A stretch of DNA of 64,000 bases, from the NCBI RefSeq assembly GCF_000270305.1, contig NC_015737.1, positions 608,501 through 672,500 of the forward strand, read 5' to 3'. Numbering within the stretch: the stretch's first letter is position 1; every line of letters starts with the position of its first letter. Origin of the DNA: Clostridium sp. SY8519 (GTDB lineage: Bacteria; Bacillota; Clostridia; Lachnospirales; Lachnospiraceae). Below are positions 8,758 through 17,550 of the stretch, piece after piece. Under the pieces are notes generated by a model. That model was given only the letters and a program-made list of their open reading frames with translations, did no database searches and was not told where the DNA came from. Position numbers and translations under genes: made by a program.

Positions 8758-9786
8758 ATGAAACTGATCAAAACAGAAGACGCAGTAGGACAGGTTCTGT
8801 GCCAGGATATTACCCAGATTATCCGTGGTGTGACCAAAGACGCCGTGTTCCGCAAAGGGCACATCGTCCGCGAAGAAGATATCCCTGTTCTGCTTTCCGT
8901 AGGCAAAGAGCACCTTTATGTCTGGGAAAACGACGACTCCATGCTCCACGAAAATGAAGCCGCGCAGATTCTCTATGAAATCTGCGCCGGCGCAAACATG
9001 CACGGCTCCGAGGTAAAAGAGGGAAAAATCGAACTGATCGCCGACATGGACGGTCTGCTGAAAATCGACCGGGAACATCTCCTGGCAGTCAACCGGCTGG
9101 GAGAAATGATGATCGCGTCCATCCACGGCGATTTTCCTGTCAGAAAGGGGGACAAACTGGCCGGCACACGCATCATCCCTCTCGTCATTGAAAAGGAAAA
9201 AATGGAACGTGCCCGCCGGACAGCCGGCAGCACTCCCCTGTTTCAGGTGCTCCCTTTCCGCCACAAAAAAATCGGCATCGTCACCACCGGCAGTGAAGTG
9301 TTCAAGGGGAGGATCAAAGACACCTTCGGCCCCGTGATCCGCGACAAAGTGGCGGAATTCCCCACAGAAGTCATCCGCCAGATCTATGTGGACGATGACA
9401 AAGAGGGCATCCGCGAAGCCATCCTGCAGCAGATCAGCGACGGCGCGGACTGCGTGATCTGCACCGGCGGCATGAGCGTGGATCCGGACGACTGCACGCC
9501 GGGCGCTATCCAGGCCACCGGCGCCGAAGTGATTACATACGGCGCGCCGGTTCTCCCCGGTGCCATGCTCTGCGTCGCGTATTACCGGGCGGCGGACCGC
9601 ACGGTTCCGATTCTCGGACTCCCCGGCTGCGTTATGTACGCGAAACGCACCGTATTTGACCTGGTTCTTCCACGCATCATGGCCGACGATCCCATCTCGG
9701 CAGAAGATATTGCCTCCATGGGAGAAGGCGGTCTGTGCCTAAACTGCGCCGTATGCACTTTTCCAAACTGCGGATTCGGCAAATAA
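8758..9786 (+). CDS. MoeA-like molybdopterin-binding protein with Cys tail
   Basis: A 342-residue protein. The C-terminal half is a MoCF domain (TGSEVFKGRIKDTFGPV at about 177, CTGGMSVDPDDCTPGAI at about 237, GLPGCVMYAKRT near 287). The N-terminal half is shorter than in MoeA. It should act at metal insertion or handling of Mo-molybdopterin. The last residues hold Cys327, 330, 333 and 338 (C-x2-C-x2-C-x4-C), a pattern able to bind a metal or 4Fe-4S cluster; classical MoeA has no such tail. The ribosome site TAGGAG lies before the ATG. It lies 63 bases after mog. Confidence 0.85.
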   Translation: MKLIKTEDAVGQVLCQDITQIIRGVTKDAVFRKGHIVREEDIPVLLSVGKEHLYVWENDDSMLHENEAAQILYEICAGANMHGSEVKEGKIELIADMDGLLKIDREHLLAVNRLGEMMIASIHGDFPVRKGDKLAGTRIIPLVIEKEKMERARRTAGSTPLFQVLPFRHKKIGIVTTGSEVFKGRIKDTFGPVIRDKVAEFPTEVIRQIYVDDDKEGIREAILQQISDGADCVICTGGMSVDPDDCTPGAIQATGAEVITYGAPVLPGAMLCVAYYRAADRTVPILGLPGCVMYAKRTVFDLVLPRIMADDPISAEDIASMGEGGLCLNCAVCTFPNCGFGK

Positions 9787-9822
9787 CCGCCGACACCGCT
9801 TTGCCGCAACAAGGAGACTGTT

Positions 9823-10170
9823 ATGTCAGAATTAAAACCCGTTACCTTCCACTGGGAAGAAATCGAGAAATACAGCGTATTTAAAATCATGCGCTTCGAA
9901 GTCAGAAACAACGGCAGCCTCATCGGCTACTACCGTATCTGGCACGATCCGGACACCGAAAACATCGCCTTTTACAGCGAACACGACAAACACGGTGTCC
10001 TGCCGCCGGGCACCTACAAATCCATCCCAAAGAATCACAAACTGATCCAGTATATCGAGGATGATTTAAACCGGATGGGTTATACGATTCCGGATGCCCA
10101 TTCCCGCATTACCGACGGCATGCTGATCGGCACCGAACGGTTTCCGTCCGACTGGGAAGCCATCTATTAA
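9823..10170 (+). CDS. Unknown protein in the Moco operon
   Basis: A 115-residue soluble protein I do not recognise. It begins MSELKPVTFHWEEIEKY, is rich in aromatic and charged residues, has no cysteines, no signal peptide and no membrane helix, and has strand-like segments (SLIGYYRIW, TENIAFYSE, GTYKSIPKN). The ribosome site AAGGAG is good. Gaps are 36 bases to the MoeA-like gene and 22 bases to moaC, so it is surely in the same operon. A role in Moco synthesis, in loading the cofactor into the transhydroxylase, or in aromatic metabolism is possible but unproven. Confidence 0.75.
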   Translation: MSELKPVTFHWEEIEKYSVFKIMRFEVRNNGSLIGYYRIWHDPDTENIAFYSEHDKHGVLPPGTYKSIPKNHKLIQYIEDDLNRMGYTIPDAHSRITDGMLIGTERFPSDWEAIY

Positions 10171-10192
10171 TACAGACCGGAGGTAGAATTCC

Positions 10193-10675
10193 ATGGAATT
10201 AACACATATGAACGAACAGGGACGCGCCCGTATGGTGGATGTATCCGCCAAGGCAGACACCCGGCGCATCGGGGTGGCGTCCGGACGCATTTCCATGCAG
10301 CCGGAGACATTCCGTCTCATTACAGACGGCAAAATCAAAAAAGGCGATGTGCTGGCAGTGGCCCAGGTAGCCGGTATCATGGCTGCCAAAAAGACGTTCG
10401 ACGCCATACCCATGTGCCACCCGCTGCTGATCACCGGTGTGGATATCCATTTTGAACTGCATCCCGAATGCTCGGAAATCGAGGCCGTGGCATCCGTAAA
10501 GACCACAGGAAAAACAGGCATCGAAATGGAGGCACTGCACGCGACAGCCGTTGCCCTGCTGACCATCTATGACATGTGCAAGGCAGTGGACCGGGGCATG
10601 GTCATCAAAGATATCCTTCTGCTGGAAAAAGACGGCGGAAAATCCGGCCATTTTATCCGCAGCAGAGAACAGTAG
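10193..10675 (+). CDS. moaC: Cyclic pyranopterin monophosphate synthase MoaC
   Basis: A 160-residue MoaC that converts 3',8-cyclo-GTP to cPMP. Conserved segments are [12 protein letters not shown] near 14, [19 protein letters not shown] at about 49, IPMCHPL (67-73), and the [11 protein letters not shown] core (about 106-116) with MCKAVDRGM after it. The ATG follows CCGGAGG. It completes the first two Moco steps with moaA. The MPT synthase genes moaD and moaE are not in the window and must lie elsewhere. Confidence 0.95.
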   Translation: MELTHMNEQGRARMVDVSAKADTRRIGVASGRISMQPETFRLITDGKIKKGDVLAVAQVAGIMAAKKTFDAIPMCHPLLITGVDIHFELHPECSEIEAVASVKTTGKTGIEMEALHATAVALLTIYDMCKAVDRGMVIKDILLLEKDGGKSGHFIRSREQ

Positions 10676-10728
10676 CACCGTTTCCGCCCGCGCCGGGCGA
10701 AGCGACAGAAAAGGAGTCACCGTTTGCC

Positions 10729-11391
10729 ATGAAACAATACGCTTTTGTTGTGGAACTGGACCGCTGCATCGGCTGTATGCAGTGTGAAACCGCCTGTGAA
10801 ATGGAAGGTTCTTCCCTGCTGGATGCCTCACGCATCCACGTCTGCCAGGTACTGCCGGATTCCGACGGCGCATCGCAGGAACGGTATTTTCTTCCGGTGA
10901 TGTGCCAGCAATGCGCCAATCCGGCCTGTGTCTATGTATGCCCCTCCGCCTCCCTCACAAAAGACCCGGAGGACGGAATCATACGTTTCGACCCCTTTAC
11001 CTGTATCGGCTGCCTGGAGTGCACAAAAGCCTGCCCGTATCACGCCATGAATACCAGCCAGGACAAGCCCCGGGTAGACAAGTGTACCCTCTGCATGCAG
11101 GCCGTGCAAAAAGGCGAAGTCCCTCCCTGTGTCACTGCCTGTGCGGGAGAAGCACTGTCCATCGGCAACATCAGCGATCCGGACAGCGAAGTATCCCGCC
11201 GACTCACCCGGGCCGGGGGAAGCGCAGTGTTTACGCTTCCGAACCGCCGGGACTGCCGGCCGTCCACCCGCTATATCCTGAGCGAAAGCGAATGGCAGGA
11301 CCGGCTGCCGGAAGATCTTCTCCGCGGTTCCCGCACCCTTCCGGCAGACACGCCGGAGGACTGCAGCAAGGCATCGCCTGCCGGCAGCTGA
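10729..11391 (+). CDS. 4Fe-4S electron-transfer subunit (DmsB/HycB type)
   Basis: A 220-residue ferredoxin-like protein with the four cluster motifs of Mo-enzyme beta subunits: CIGCMQCETAC (12-22), CQQCANPACVYVCP (about 61-74), CIGCLECTKACP (about 91-102) and CTLCMQ with CVTAC. It should pass electrons to or from a molybdopterin enzyme. No catalytic subunit lies beside it; the nearest candidates are the oxidoreductase at 36689 and the transhydroxylase, which has its own small subunit. Start: ATG at 10729 with AAAAGGAG about 13 bases before. It ends the mog-moaC operon. Confidence 0.85.
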   Translation: MKQYAFVVELDRCIGCMQCETACEMEGSSLLDASRIHVCQVLPDSDGASQERYFLPVMCQQCANPACVYVCPSASLTKDPEDGIIRFDPFTCIGCLECTKACPYHAMNTSQDKPRVDKCTLCMQAVQKGEVPPCVTACAGEALSIGNISDPDSEVSRRLTRAGGSAVFTLPNRRDCRPSTRYILSESEWQDRLPEDLLRGSRTLPADTPEDCSKASPAGS

Positions 11392-11417
11392 CACCTCCGG
11401 CCGTCCGCTGTGTACAC

Positions 11418-11450
11418 AAAAAATACTGCGGGGTATGTTTACCCCCGCAG
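11418..11450 (-). terminator. Terminator of the mod operon
   Basis: CTGCGGGG/CCCCGCAG with a 9-base loop, then TATTTTTT on the minus strand. The left arm includes the last codons and the stop of modC. The same stem may also stop the convergent mog operon. Confidence 0.85.
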
Positions 11451-12485
11451 CATCATCAGCGCATGTTCCGGAATATGAATATGCAGATATTCCCTGGCAG
11501 CCAGTTCGGCTGCCTTTTTTTTATCCATCAGCAGACGCATCCGCGCCGGCGTCCCGTCCTGGCAGTCCAGGATCAGCTCCGACTCAAACTGCTGCTCGAT
11601 CAGCCGGTCCACCTTCATAGTTCCGTAATTCGGCTGATTCCGCGCTTCTTCCATCACTTCCACATAGTGGGCACGGATTCCCACATATTTCAGATCTTCG
11701 GGCACCTTCTGGGTGAGACGAAATTCCATGCCCCATCCTTTGGCATACAGGCAGTGTTCGGATTTTCTTTCTGCTTTGGTAATATTGCGGCACCCTGACA
11801 GGCGGGCCGCCACTACTGTCTGCGGATTGTCAAAGAAATCCATTTTTTCCTGTACGGTTTCCATATGACCCTGATCCAGCACACAGACCCGGTCACAGAG
11901 ATGATAGACCTCATCCCGACTGTGGGAGACAAACAGAACAGGCTTTTTCACCTCCGCCAGAAGCTCCATCAGCTCCTCCTCCACCTGCCACTTCAGATAC
12001 GTATCCAGGGCAGACAGCGGCTCATCCAGCAGCAGCACATCCGGATCCGAGGCCATCATCCTGGCCAGCGCCACCCGCTGTTTCTGTCCGCCGGACAGCT
12101 GCCTGGGCAGATGGTTTTCCAGTCCCTGCAGCTGAAATCTGGCCATATAGTCACGGACCACTTCCATGGAAGGATGCCTCCCCATCCCTGCCATGATGTT
12201 CTTCTCGACGGTCATATTCGGAAAAAGCGCATAATCCTGAAACATATATCCGGTGTGACGCTTCTGGGGAATCAGATTGATTTTTTTCTCCGAATCAAAG
12301 AGCACCCGGCCGTCCACCGCAATCCTGCCTTCATCCGGCCGTTCAATTCCCGCAATACATTTTAACGTCATGCTTTTTCCGCAGCCCGAGGCCCCCAGCA
12401 GGGCAAAAATCTCATTTTCCGCCCGAAAACAGACATCCAGATGGAAATTTCCTATTTTTTTTCTGATATCAACTTCAACTGCCAT
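11439..12485 (-). CDS. modC: Molybdate ABC transporter ATPase
   Basis: A 348-residue ATPase that powers molybdate import. It has Walker A GASGCGKS (about 29-36), the Q-loop at FQDYALFP, signature LSGGQKQR, Walker B VLLLDEP with the D-loop SALD, and the switch histidine in VSHSRDE. A C-terminal TOBE/Mop-like segment covers about 230-348. I use the ATG at 12485. A TTG six codons upstream would extend the protein into the end of modB. It starts 5 bases after the modB stop, so translation is probably coupled. Confidence 0.9.
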   Translation of the reverse strand: MAVEVDIRKKIGNFHLDVCFRAENEIFALLGASGCGKSMTLKCIAGIERPDEGRIAVDGRVLFDSEKKINLIPQKRHTGYMFQDYALFPNMTVEKNIMAGMGRHPSMEVVRDYMARFQLQGLENHLPRQLSGGQKQRVALARMMASDPDVLLLDEPLSALDTYLKWQVEEELMELLAEVKKPVLFVSHSRDEVYHLCDRVCVLDQGHMETVQEKMDFFDNPQTVVAARLSGCRNITKAERKSEHCLYAKGWGMEFRLTQKVPEDLKYVGIRAHYVEVMEEARNQPNYGTMKVDRLIEQQFESELILDCQDGTPARMRLLMDKKKAAELAAREYLHIHIPEHALMMLRG

Positions 12486-12489
12486 AGGT

Positions 12490-13194
12490 CTACCAACGTT
12501 CAATATTCTTCATGTTCTTTCCTGCAATCAGATTCATGGCCACAATAATGCCAAAGGCTATGATCAGAATAATGATCACCCAGATTCCCGCCGTGAGATA
12601 ATCCCCGTCCTGAATCACCATGGCGATCCGCTGGGAAATCGTCGCCGTCTTATGGGGAATATTGCCGGCCAGCATGGATGTGGCGCCGTATTCTCCCAGT
12701 GCCCGGGCAAACGTGAGAATCGTGCCGGAGATAATCCCGGGGCCTGCGTTTGGTACCGCCACCCGCCAGAAAATCTGCGCCTCTGACATGCCGAGGGTTC
12801 TGCCTGCGTAAATCAGGTTCGTATCCAGCTGTTCAAAGGCGGCCCTGGCATTGCGGTACATCAGCGGAAAGGCAATCACGGCTGCCGCCAGAATACATCC
12901 CAGCCAGGTCTGCACCACTTTAATATTCAGTTCGGCATATAAAAAGGATCCCAGCGGCCTGCGCAGGCTGAACAGCAGCAGGAGGAAAAAGCCTGCCACA
13001 GTCGGCGGCAGCACCATGGGAAGCGTCAGTACGCCATCCGCCACCGCCCGGACTTTCGGTCCGGCATGCACAATTTTCCCGGCTGCGAATATGCCAAGAA
13101 AAAAGGAAACAACGGTTGCCACCACACCGGTTTTCAATGAAATAAACAAAGGGCTCCAGTCAAGCCCTGCCAGAATCTCATGCAAACTGTTCAT
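12490..13194 (-). CDS. modB: Molybdate ABC transporter permease
   Basis: A 234-residue inner-membrane permease with about five to six helices. The EAA loop (RTLGMSEAQIFWRVAVPNAGPGI, spanning about 145-167) contacts ModC. The start ATG at 13194 follows AAAGGA; the frame is open further upstream but that part reads like non-coding sequence. It pairs with modA (before) and modC (after). The family also includes sulfate and tungstate permeases, but the neighbouring Moco genes favour molybdate or tungstate. Confidence 0.9.
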   Translation of the reverse strand: MNSLHEILAGLDWSPLFISLKTGVVATVVSFFLGIFAAGKIVHAGPKVRAVADGVLTLPMVLPPTVAGFFLLLLFSLRRPLGSFLYAELNIKVVQTWLGCILAAAVIAFPLMYRNARAAFEQLDTNLIYAGRTLGMSEAQIFWRVAVPNAGPGIISGTILTFARALGEYGATSMLAGNIPHKTATISQRIAMVIQDGDYLTAGIWVIIILIIAFGIIVAMNLIAGKNMKNIERW

Positions 13195-13211
13195 TGATTC
13201 TGTCCTTTCCG

Positions 13212-13263
13212 GGCAGCAGCAGACAAGCCGCACACCTTGATGCACGGCCTGTCTGCTGCTGCC
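13212..13263 (-). promoter_or_regulatory. Intercistronic hairpin between modA and modB
   Basis: A 19-base near-perfect stem (GGCAGCAGCAGACA...TGTCTGCTGCTGCC, one mismatch) with a 14-base loop starts 9 bases after the modA stop. No U-run follows. Such hairpins usually protect the upstream message from 3' decay and give more binding protein than permease. Confidence 0.7.
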
Positions 13264-13272
13264 GTCTGTAAA

Positions 13273-14193
13273 TCAGTCTTTTACGTCTGTATCAAAGTAA
13301 TACTTCTGGAATACTTTCTTTGCCTGGTCCGAGCTGACATATTTCACAAAGTCCGCAGCTGCCGAGGATTCCGCCTCGTCCGCTTCTTTGTTCTGTACCT
13401 GGGCGATCGGATAGATCACGTCGCCGGTCAGATCATAGCTCACCACTTCCAGAATCTTCAGTTTATCTTCCAGACCGTAAGTATCGGATTTGTATACCGT
13501 GCCCACTTCGTTGGAGCCTTCCGCAACGGCGGAAGTAACGGCGCTTACATTCTTGCACTCGTTGATTTCCACACCGCCCAGGGCTTTGGATACCTGCTCC
13601 GTGGTAATCGCGGATACATCATCCGCCTTTTTCAGGATACCTGCATTTACCAGTGCCTGCCGCGTATATTTGCCCACCGGAACGGAACCGTCTGCCAGTG
13701 CAATGCTTTTTGCGTCTTTCAGGGTCCTAAGCCCGGTGACTTTTGTCTTGCTGTCTTTCTGCGTTACTACACACACCTGGTTGTTTACCACGTTATGGCG
13801 CGTGCCTTCTACTACCATTTTATCTTTGTCCTGCAGCTGATCCATCTGCTTCTGAGCCGCCGAGAAAAACACATCACAGGCAGCCCCTTCTTCAATCTGG
13901 GTCAGGAGCGTGCCTGAGCTGTCATAGCTGGCCTGTACCTTTACATCCGGCTGGGTCTTATTATAGTCCGCAATCAGTTCATCCAGCACTTTATTCAGGC
14001 TGGCTGCCGCAAATACATTGATCGTAGCCGACTGCTTCTGATCTCCGGACTCTCCGGAGGCTGATGTGTCTGCTGCCGCAGCGGATCCTGCAGAGGTCTG
14101 CTGACTGTCGGTTTTGCTGCTTCCGCACCCCGCAAGTATCGCTGCCCCCATTACAGCAACAAGCGCAATGCTTAATACCTTCATTTTCATCAT
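13273..14193 (-). CDS. modA: Molybdate-binding lipoprotein
   Basis: A 306-residue substrate-binding lipoprotein. A signal peptide ends in the lipobox LAGC (Cys23), followed by a Ser/Thr/Gln-rich linker to about residue 52. The binding domain begins TINVFAAASLNKVLDELI, which is typical of ModA. Its segments include SYDSSGTLLTQIEEGAACDVFFSA (spanning about 89-112). It is anchored outside the membrane and hands molybdate to ModB. The ribosome site is AAGGAG. Tungstate is also possible. Confidence 0.92.
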   Translation of the reverse strand: MMKMKVLSIALVAVMGAAILAGCGSSKTDSQQTSAGSAAAADTSASGESGDQKQSATINVFAAASLNKVLDELIADYNKTQPDVKVQASYDSSGTLLTQIEEGAACDVFFSAAQKQMDQLQDKDKMVVEGTRHNVVNNQVCVVTQKDSKTKVTGLRTLKDAKSIALADGSVPVGKYTRQALVNAGILKKADDVSAITTEQVSKALGGVEINECKNVSAVTSAVAEGSNEVGTVYKSDTYGLEDKLKILEVVSYDLTGDVIYPIAQVQNKEADEAESSAAADFVKYVSSDQAKKVFQKYYFDTDVKD

Positions 14194-14216
14194 TTTTCTC
14201 CTTGTTTTGTTTATTT

Positions 14217-14271
14217 ATAAAATGTTTTGTACTACTTTGAACATTTTATTATAACGACATATCGCTGTCAA
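14217..14271 (-). promoter_or_regulatory. modA promoter with overlapping dyad
   Basis: On the minus strand there is TTGACA (14266-14271), 17 bases, TAAAAT (14243-14248). A perfect 10-base dyad ATAAAATGTT/AACATTTTAT (14217-14226 and 14240-14249, loop 13) covers the -10 box and the likely start site. This is a good place for a repressor, for example a molybdate sensor. It does not look like the E. coli ModE site, and no modE gene is in the window. Confidence 0.6.
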
Positions 14272-14320
14272 CTTTTTTCCCATGCAGCTTCCCCCCCATT
14301 CATGCAGGATCCGCATGAAT

Positions 14321-14354
14321 GAAAAAAGGAGGTTCCCGCCAGCGGAAACCTCCT
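14321..14354 (-). terminator. Terminator of the ubiD-carrier operon
   Basis: The stem AGGAGGTT with CCGC/GCGG (one mismatch) is followed on the minus strand by TTTTTT. It lies 46 bases after the carrier stop. A second perfect 9-base inverted repeat (CATTCATGC/GCATGAATG, 14297-14321) follows directly. Confidence 0.85.
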
Positions 14355-14399
14355 GAACATAAACATATTTCTGATACATCACTGCAAAAGAGCCGTCGC

Positions 14400-15833
14400 T
14401 TATCCGATGATCGCAGTTGCCAGCGGAACACCGATGAATGCGCAGACCACAAAGCAGATAACCACGAATGCCAGGTTTGGCTTGATGGTCGTCTTCATGG
14501 TAACGTGCCCCGGGCCAAAGAAGAACGGGGACGGAACCGCTGCAGAAGGTGTTACGGTAGCCATACCGGACGCGATACCGATGATTAAGCAGAACGCCGC
14601 GATACTGTAGTTGGATCCGGCCAGCAGCACAGCGCCGATATTAAAGAACAGCACCTGTGTTACGGTATTGGACAGGAAGTTGGTCATCAGAATTGCCAGC
14701 GCAATCAGCACGACAACGATTGCGGCAGTAGGCAGCTGTCCGATGGACGGACGCAGCACGTTGCCCAGCCATACGGTGATTCCTGTGTTTTTCGCGGAAA
14801 GAGGAACCGCGAAGCAGGAAACGGTACCGGCGAAGATAACCGGAGGAAGCGGAACCTGTTTCATTGCCGCAGGCACATTCAGGACTGCCTTTCCGTCAAA
14901 GCGAACCAGAGCCAGTACCACAATGCCCAACAGTGCGGGAACCACTACGCCCCAGGTATTCAGTGTGCTGAAGAACGGTACTGTTTTCAGGATGGACGGA
15001 GCCAGCACGAAGAAAATAACCACGACAAAGATAAAAGCTGAGAATTTTCCGTCTTTGCCAAGGGGTTTTGCTTCTGCTTTTACTTTTTCCACATCATAGT
15101 TCTGGAAAGCAGATGTATCCGGATTCCAGATACGGATGATAATCATCATAGCCACAAAGATAATTGCCGCGTAGATCACACCAAAACCAAGCCACTGGGC
15201 GTAGGTAATGGTCAGGTGGCACTGGGTTTCCAGCAGACCCATCAGGATATTCGGCAGCGCGTGAGCGATTGGCGAACAGATGGAAAGCAGCACATTGCCC
15301 CACATAACGCCGGTAAAGATTACGGTGTACATCGGATCGCCCTTTTTCAGCCCCATGTGTTTGCAGAGCACTTCGGCAATACCGATGTAAATAACTGCCA
15401 GGGACAGGTTGTCCATAAAGAGGCCGATGATTACGTTTGACGCGAAGAACATGGTCATAAACGCATACGGTTTTCCCTGTACAAACGGCCGGGTAACAAA
15501 CCACATGGCGATCTTGTCAATGACACCCGTTTCTTTCAGGCATACATTCAGGATCATGTAAGTAATAACCGTGATAACTACGAAATGACCCATGGAACCG
15601 GCCCATACTTCATTCGGCTTCATGGCGCCGGTCATAACCAACAGGGCCAGCGCAAGCAGGCAGGTCCAGTGTGTATTTGTAGTCAGCCACAGATACAGCA
15701 CAGGAATCAGAATCGCGATGACACGGACGCCGATAGCCGTCAGCCCGTTTCCGGGATGCAGCACCAGGGCAATCACCACGCCGATAATCAAGGCAATCAA
15801 ATAATGGATATATTGTCTGTATTCAGCTTTCAT
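14400..15833 (-). CDS. SLC13/CitM-type anion carrier
   Basis: A 477-residue membrane carrier with about 11-12 helices. It resembles SLC13-like or ion-transporter superfamily carriers, with paired re-entrant segments such as NVIIGLFMDNLSLAVIYIG and ILMTNFLSNTVTQVLF and a GMATVTPSAAVPSPFFFGPG stretch. I place the start at the ATG at 15833, which has GAGG 8 bases before; the frame runs 17 codons further upstream without a ribosome site. It lies 81 bases after the gallate decarboxylase and shares its MerR-type promoter, so gallate or a related aromatic acid is the most likely substrate. That is an inference from context. Confidence 0.8.
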   Translation of the reverse strand: MKAEYRQYIHYLIALIIGVVIALVLHPGNGLTAIGVRVIAILIPVLYLWLTTNTHWTCLLALALLVMTGAMKPNEVWAGSMGHFVVITVITYMILNVCLKETGVIDKIAMWFVTRPFVQGKPYAFMTMFFASNVIIGLFMDNLSLAVIYIGIAEVLCKHMGLKKGDPMYTVIFTGVMWGNVLLSICSPIAHALPNILMGLLETQCHLTITYAQWLGFGVIYAAIIFVAMMIIIRIWNPDTSAFQNYDVEKVKAEAKPLGKDGKFSAFIFVVVIFFVLAPSILKTVPFFSTLNTWGVVVPALLGIVVLALVRFDGKAVLNVPAAMKQVPLPPVIFAGTVSCFAVPLSAKNTGITVWLGNVLRPSIGQLPTAAIVVVLIALAILMTNFLSNTVTQVLFFNIGAVLLAGSNYSIAAFCLIIGIASGMATVTPSAAVPSPFFFGPGHVTMKTTIKPNLAFVVICFVVCAFIGVPLATAIIG

Positions 15834-15914
15834 TTCATTTACCTCATTTCCATATCTGTCCCGTGCACCGACTTTCCTCCCCAAAAGCCGATGCAGCGAA
15901 ACATTTACTCAATC

Positions 15915-17408
15915 TCATTTTTTGTTGTAGTCCTCATCAAACAGTTCCGGCACCCAGTGTCTCGGATCCACATCCAGGAACTTGGAGCGTTCAAAATGCT
16001 TTTTCTGTGTGAAGGGCATCGTACAGTCAAAGATTGTCTTGCAGGAAATTCCATTGTCCCGAATCATGGGATTATATCCCGGCTCCTGCGTATGATCCAG
16101 CGGATGACACCGAACCCCCGGAATAAATACCGTATCAATATCTCCCTGATATCTGGTGTTCAGCGCCCAGAGCACATCATTGGAATCGAAGGGATCCACA
16201 TCCTCATCCACCAGAATCACATGTTTCAGTTCGCTGAAGGCCGAAAATGCCAGCAGGGCAGCCTGCCGCTGTCTTCCCTCATCACTGGGCATGCTCTTCT
16301 TGAACTGGATCACTGCCATATACTTTCCGCCTCCGGAGGGATGGGCGTATACATTCATCAGTCTGCCCGGCATCGCCCGCTCTACCATATTGATGATGCT
16401 GGCTTCTGTCGGCAGTCCCGCCATATGCACATGTTCCTCGGAGGGTCCGATGGTGGTCTGCATAATGGGGTTTTTCCGATGGGTCACGGACAGCACTTTG
16501 ATGATGGGCACCATAGGCGCCGGTCCGGTCTGTCCCGGAAATTCCGGCATCGCCTTGCCGGTTCCCGTGGAGCGGTCTTCCGGCACCCGGTCATGGGGCA
16601 TCAAAAGGCCTTCAATCACATACTCCGCATTGGCCACTGCCTTTTCGCCAATGGTGACGCAGTCGCACAGTTCCACCGGTTTCTGGCGGATCGCGCCGGC
16701 ACAGGCCAGCTCATTATATCCGATGGGTGTTGTGGGCGGTTCAAACCCGGCTGCCAGATATACCGCCGGATCCAGGCCGATGCTGACGGATATCGGCAGC
16801 GGTTTGTCCAGTTTCTCCGCTTTTTCATAAAACGCGCCGATATGACGGGCTCCCGGTGTGATCCACATGGACATCTCGTCTTTGCTCTGCAGGCAGAGTC
16901 TGTGAATCGTAACATCAGACACCGAGGGATCTTCCGGATCGGAAGCATAGCAGAGCCCCATGGTGACATACGGGCCGGCGTCTTCCGGTGTATTGGTCGG
17001 GGCGGGAATCAGATCCCGGAGATCAAATCCCTCTTCGGAAGCCAGATGCACCACTTCCTGGCAGGGCGGCTGTTCTCCCTGAAACGCCACCGGATCGATC
17101 GGGTTCTGCACGGCATCCCGCAGGAAAAATCCGAGTTTTTCCGGGCTGGTCCCCAGCAGGGCTGCTACCCGTTTTCTGCTGGCCAGCATACCGATAATCA
17201 CGCGGGCACCCGGATGTCCTTTGACATTGTTAAACATCATTGCCGGACCGATTCTGGTAGGACGCATCACCGTCCCTCCTGCTCCCACATGGCGGTACAC
17301 ACCGGAAAGCTCTGCCTTCGGATCTACCTCCACGTCGGTTTCCACATATTCACCCGGCATAGATTTGATCCGTTCCAGTGCGGATCGTAAATCGTGCACT
17401 TCGTTCAT
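15915..17408 (-). CDS. lpdC: Gallate decarboxylase catalytic subunit (UbiD family)
   Basis: A 497-residue prenyl-FMN-dependent decarboxylase that turns gallate into pyrogallol. It aligns from end to end with Lactobacillus plantarum LpdC as I recall it, for example ETDVEVDPKAELSGVYR, GPAMMFNNVKG, TIGPSEEHV and RQAALLAFSAFSELK. UbiD-type active-site elements are visible: the prFMN-binding SDVTIHR and the acidic VIEGLLMPHDRVPED. The ATG at 17408 has an ideal AAGGAGG site. Its prFMN should come from the UbiX at 18775. LpdC also acts on protocatechuate, so substrate breadth is open, but the transhydroxylase nearby favours gallate. No LpdD-like small subunit is seen. Confidence 0.92.
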   Translation of the reverse strand: MNEVHDLRSALERIKSMPGEYVETDVEVDPKAELSGVYRHVGAGGTVMRPTRIGPAMMFNNVKGHPGARVIIGMLASRKRVAALLGTSPEKLGFFLRDAVQNPIDPVAFQGEQPPCQEVVHLASEEGFDLRDLIPAPTNTPEDAGPYVTMGLCYASDPEDPSVSDVTIHRLCLQSKDEMSMWITPGARHIGAFYEKAEKLDKPLPISVSIGLDPAVYLAAGFEPPTTPIGYNELACAGAIRQKPVELCDCVTIGEKAVANAEYVIEGLLMPHDRVPEDRSTGTGKAMPEFPGQTGPAPMVPIIKVLSVTHRKNPIMQTTIGPSEEHVHMAGLPTEASIINMVERAMPGRLMNVYAHPSGGGKYMAVIQFKKSMPSDEGRQRQAALLAFSAFSELKHVILVDEDVDPFDSNDVLWALNTRYQGDIDTVFIPGVRCHPLDHTQEPGYNPMIRDNGISCKTIFDCTMPFTQKKHFERSKFLDVDPRHWVPELFDEDYNKK

Positions 17409-17550
17409 AGACGCTACCTCCTTCATCTATCACTTCAGATACCTGTACGGGAGTCCTCTACTCGTACTGCCTCCCTGCAGCATATGCCCGGCCGCACCAG
17501 AAGGCCCGTACACTCCCGCACAGTACCCATTTGGTAATCAGCCTGCTTTT

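Noticed and set aside
14217..14249. Dyad before modA as a terminator or attenuator
   Set aside because: It covers the -10 box and start site and has no U-run on the minus strand, so an operator is the better reading.
15585..17390. A 601-codon open frame on the plus strand
   Set aside because: It is antisense to the SLC13-type carrier start and the gallate decarboxylase. Its product is rich in His, Arg and Gln with no family, which is usual for the mirror of a GC-rich gene.
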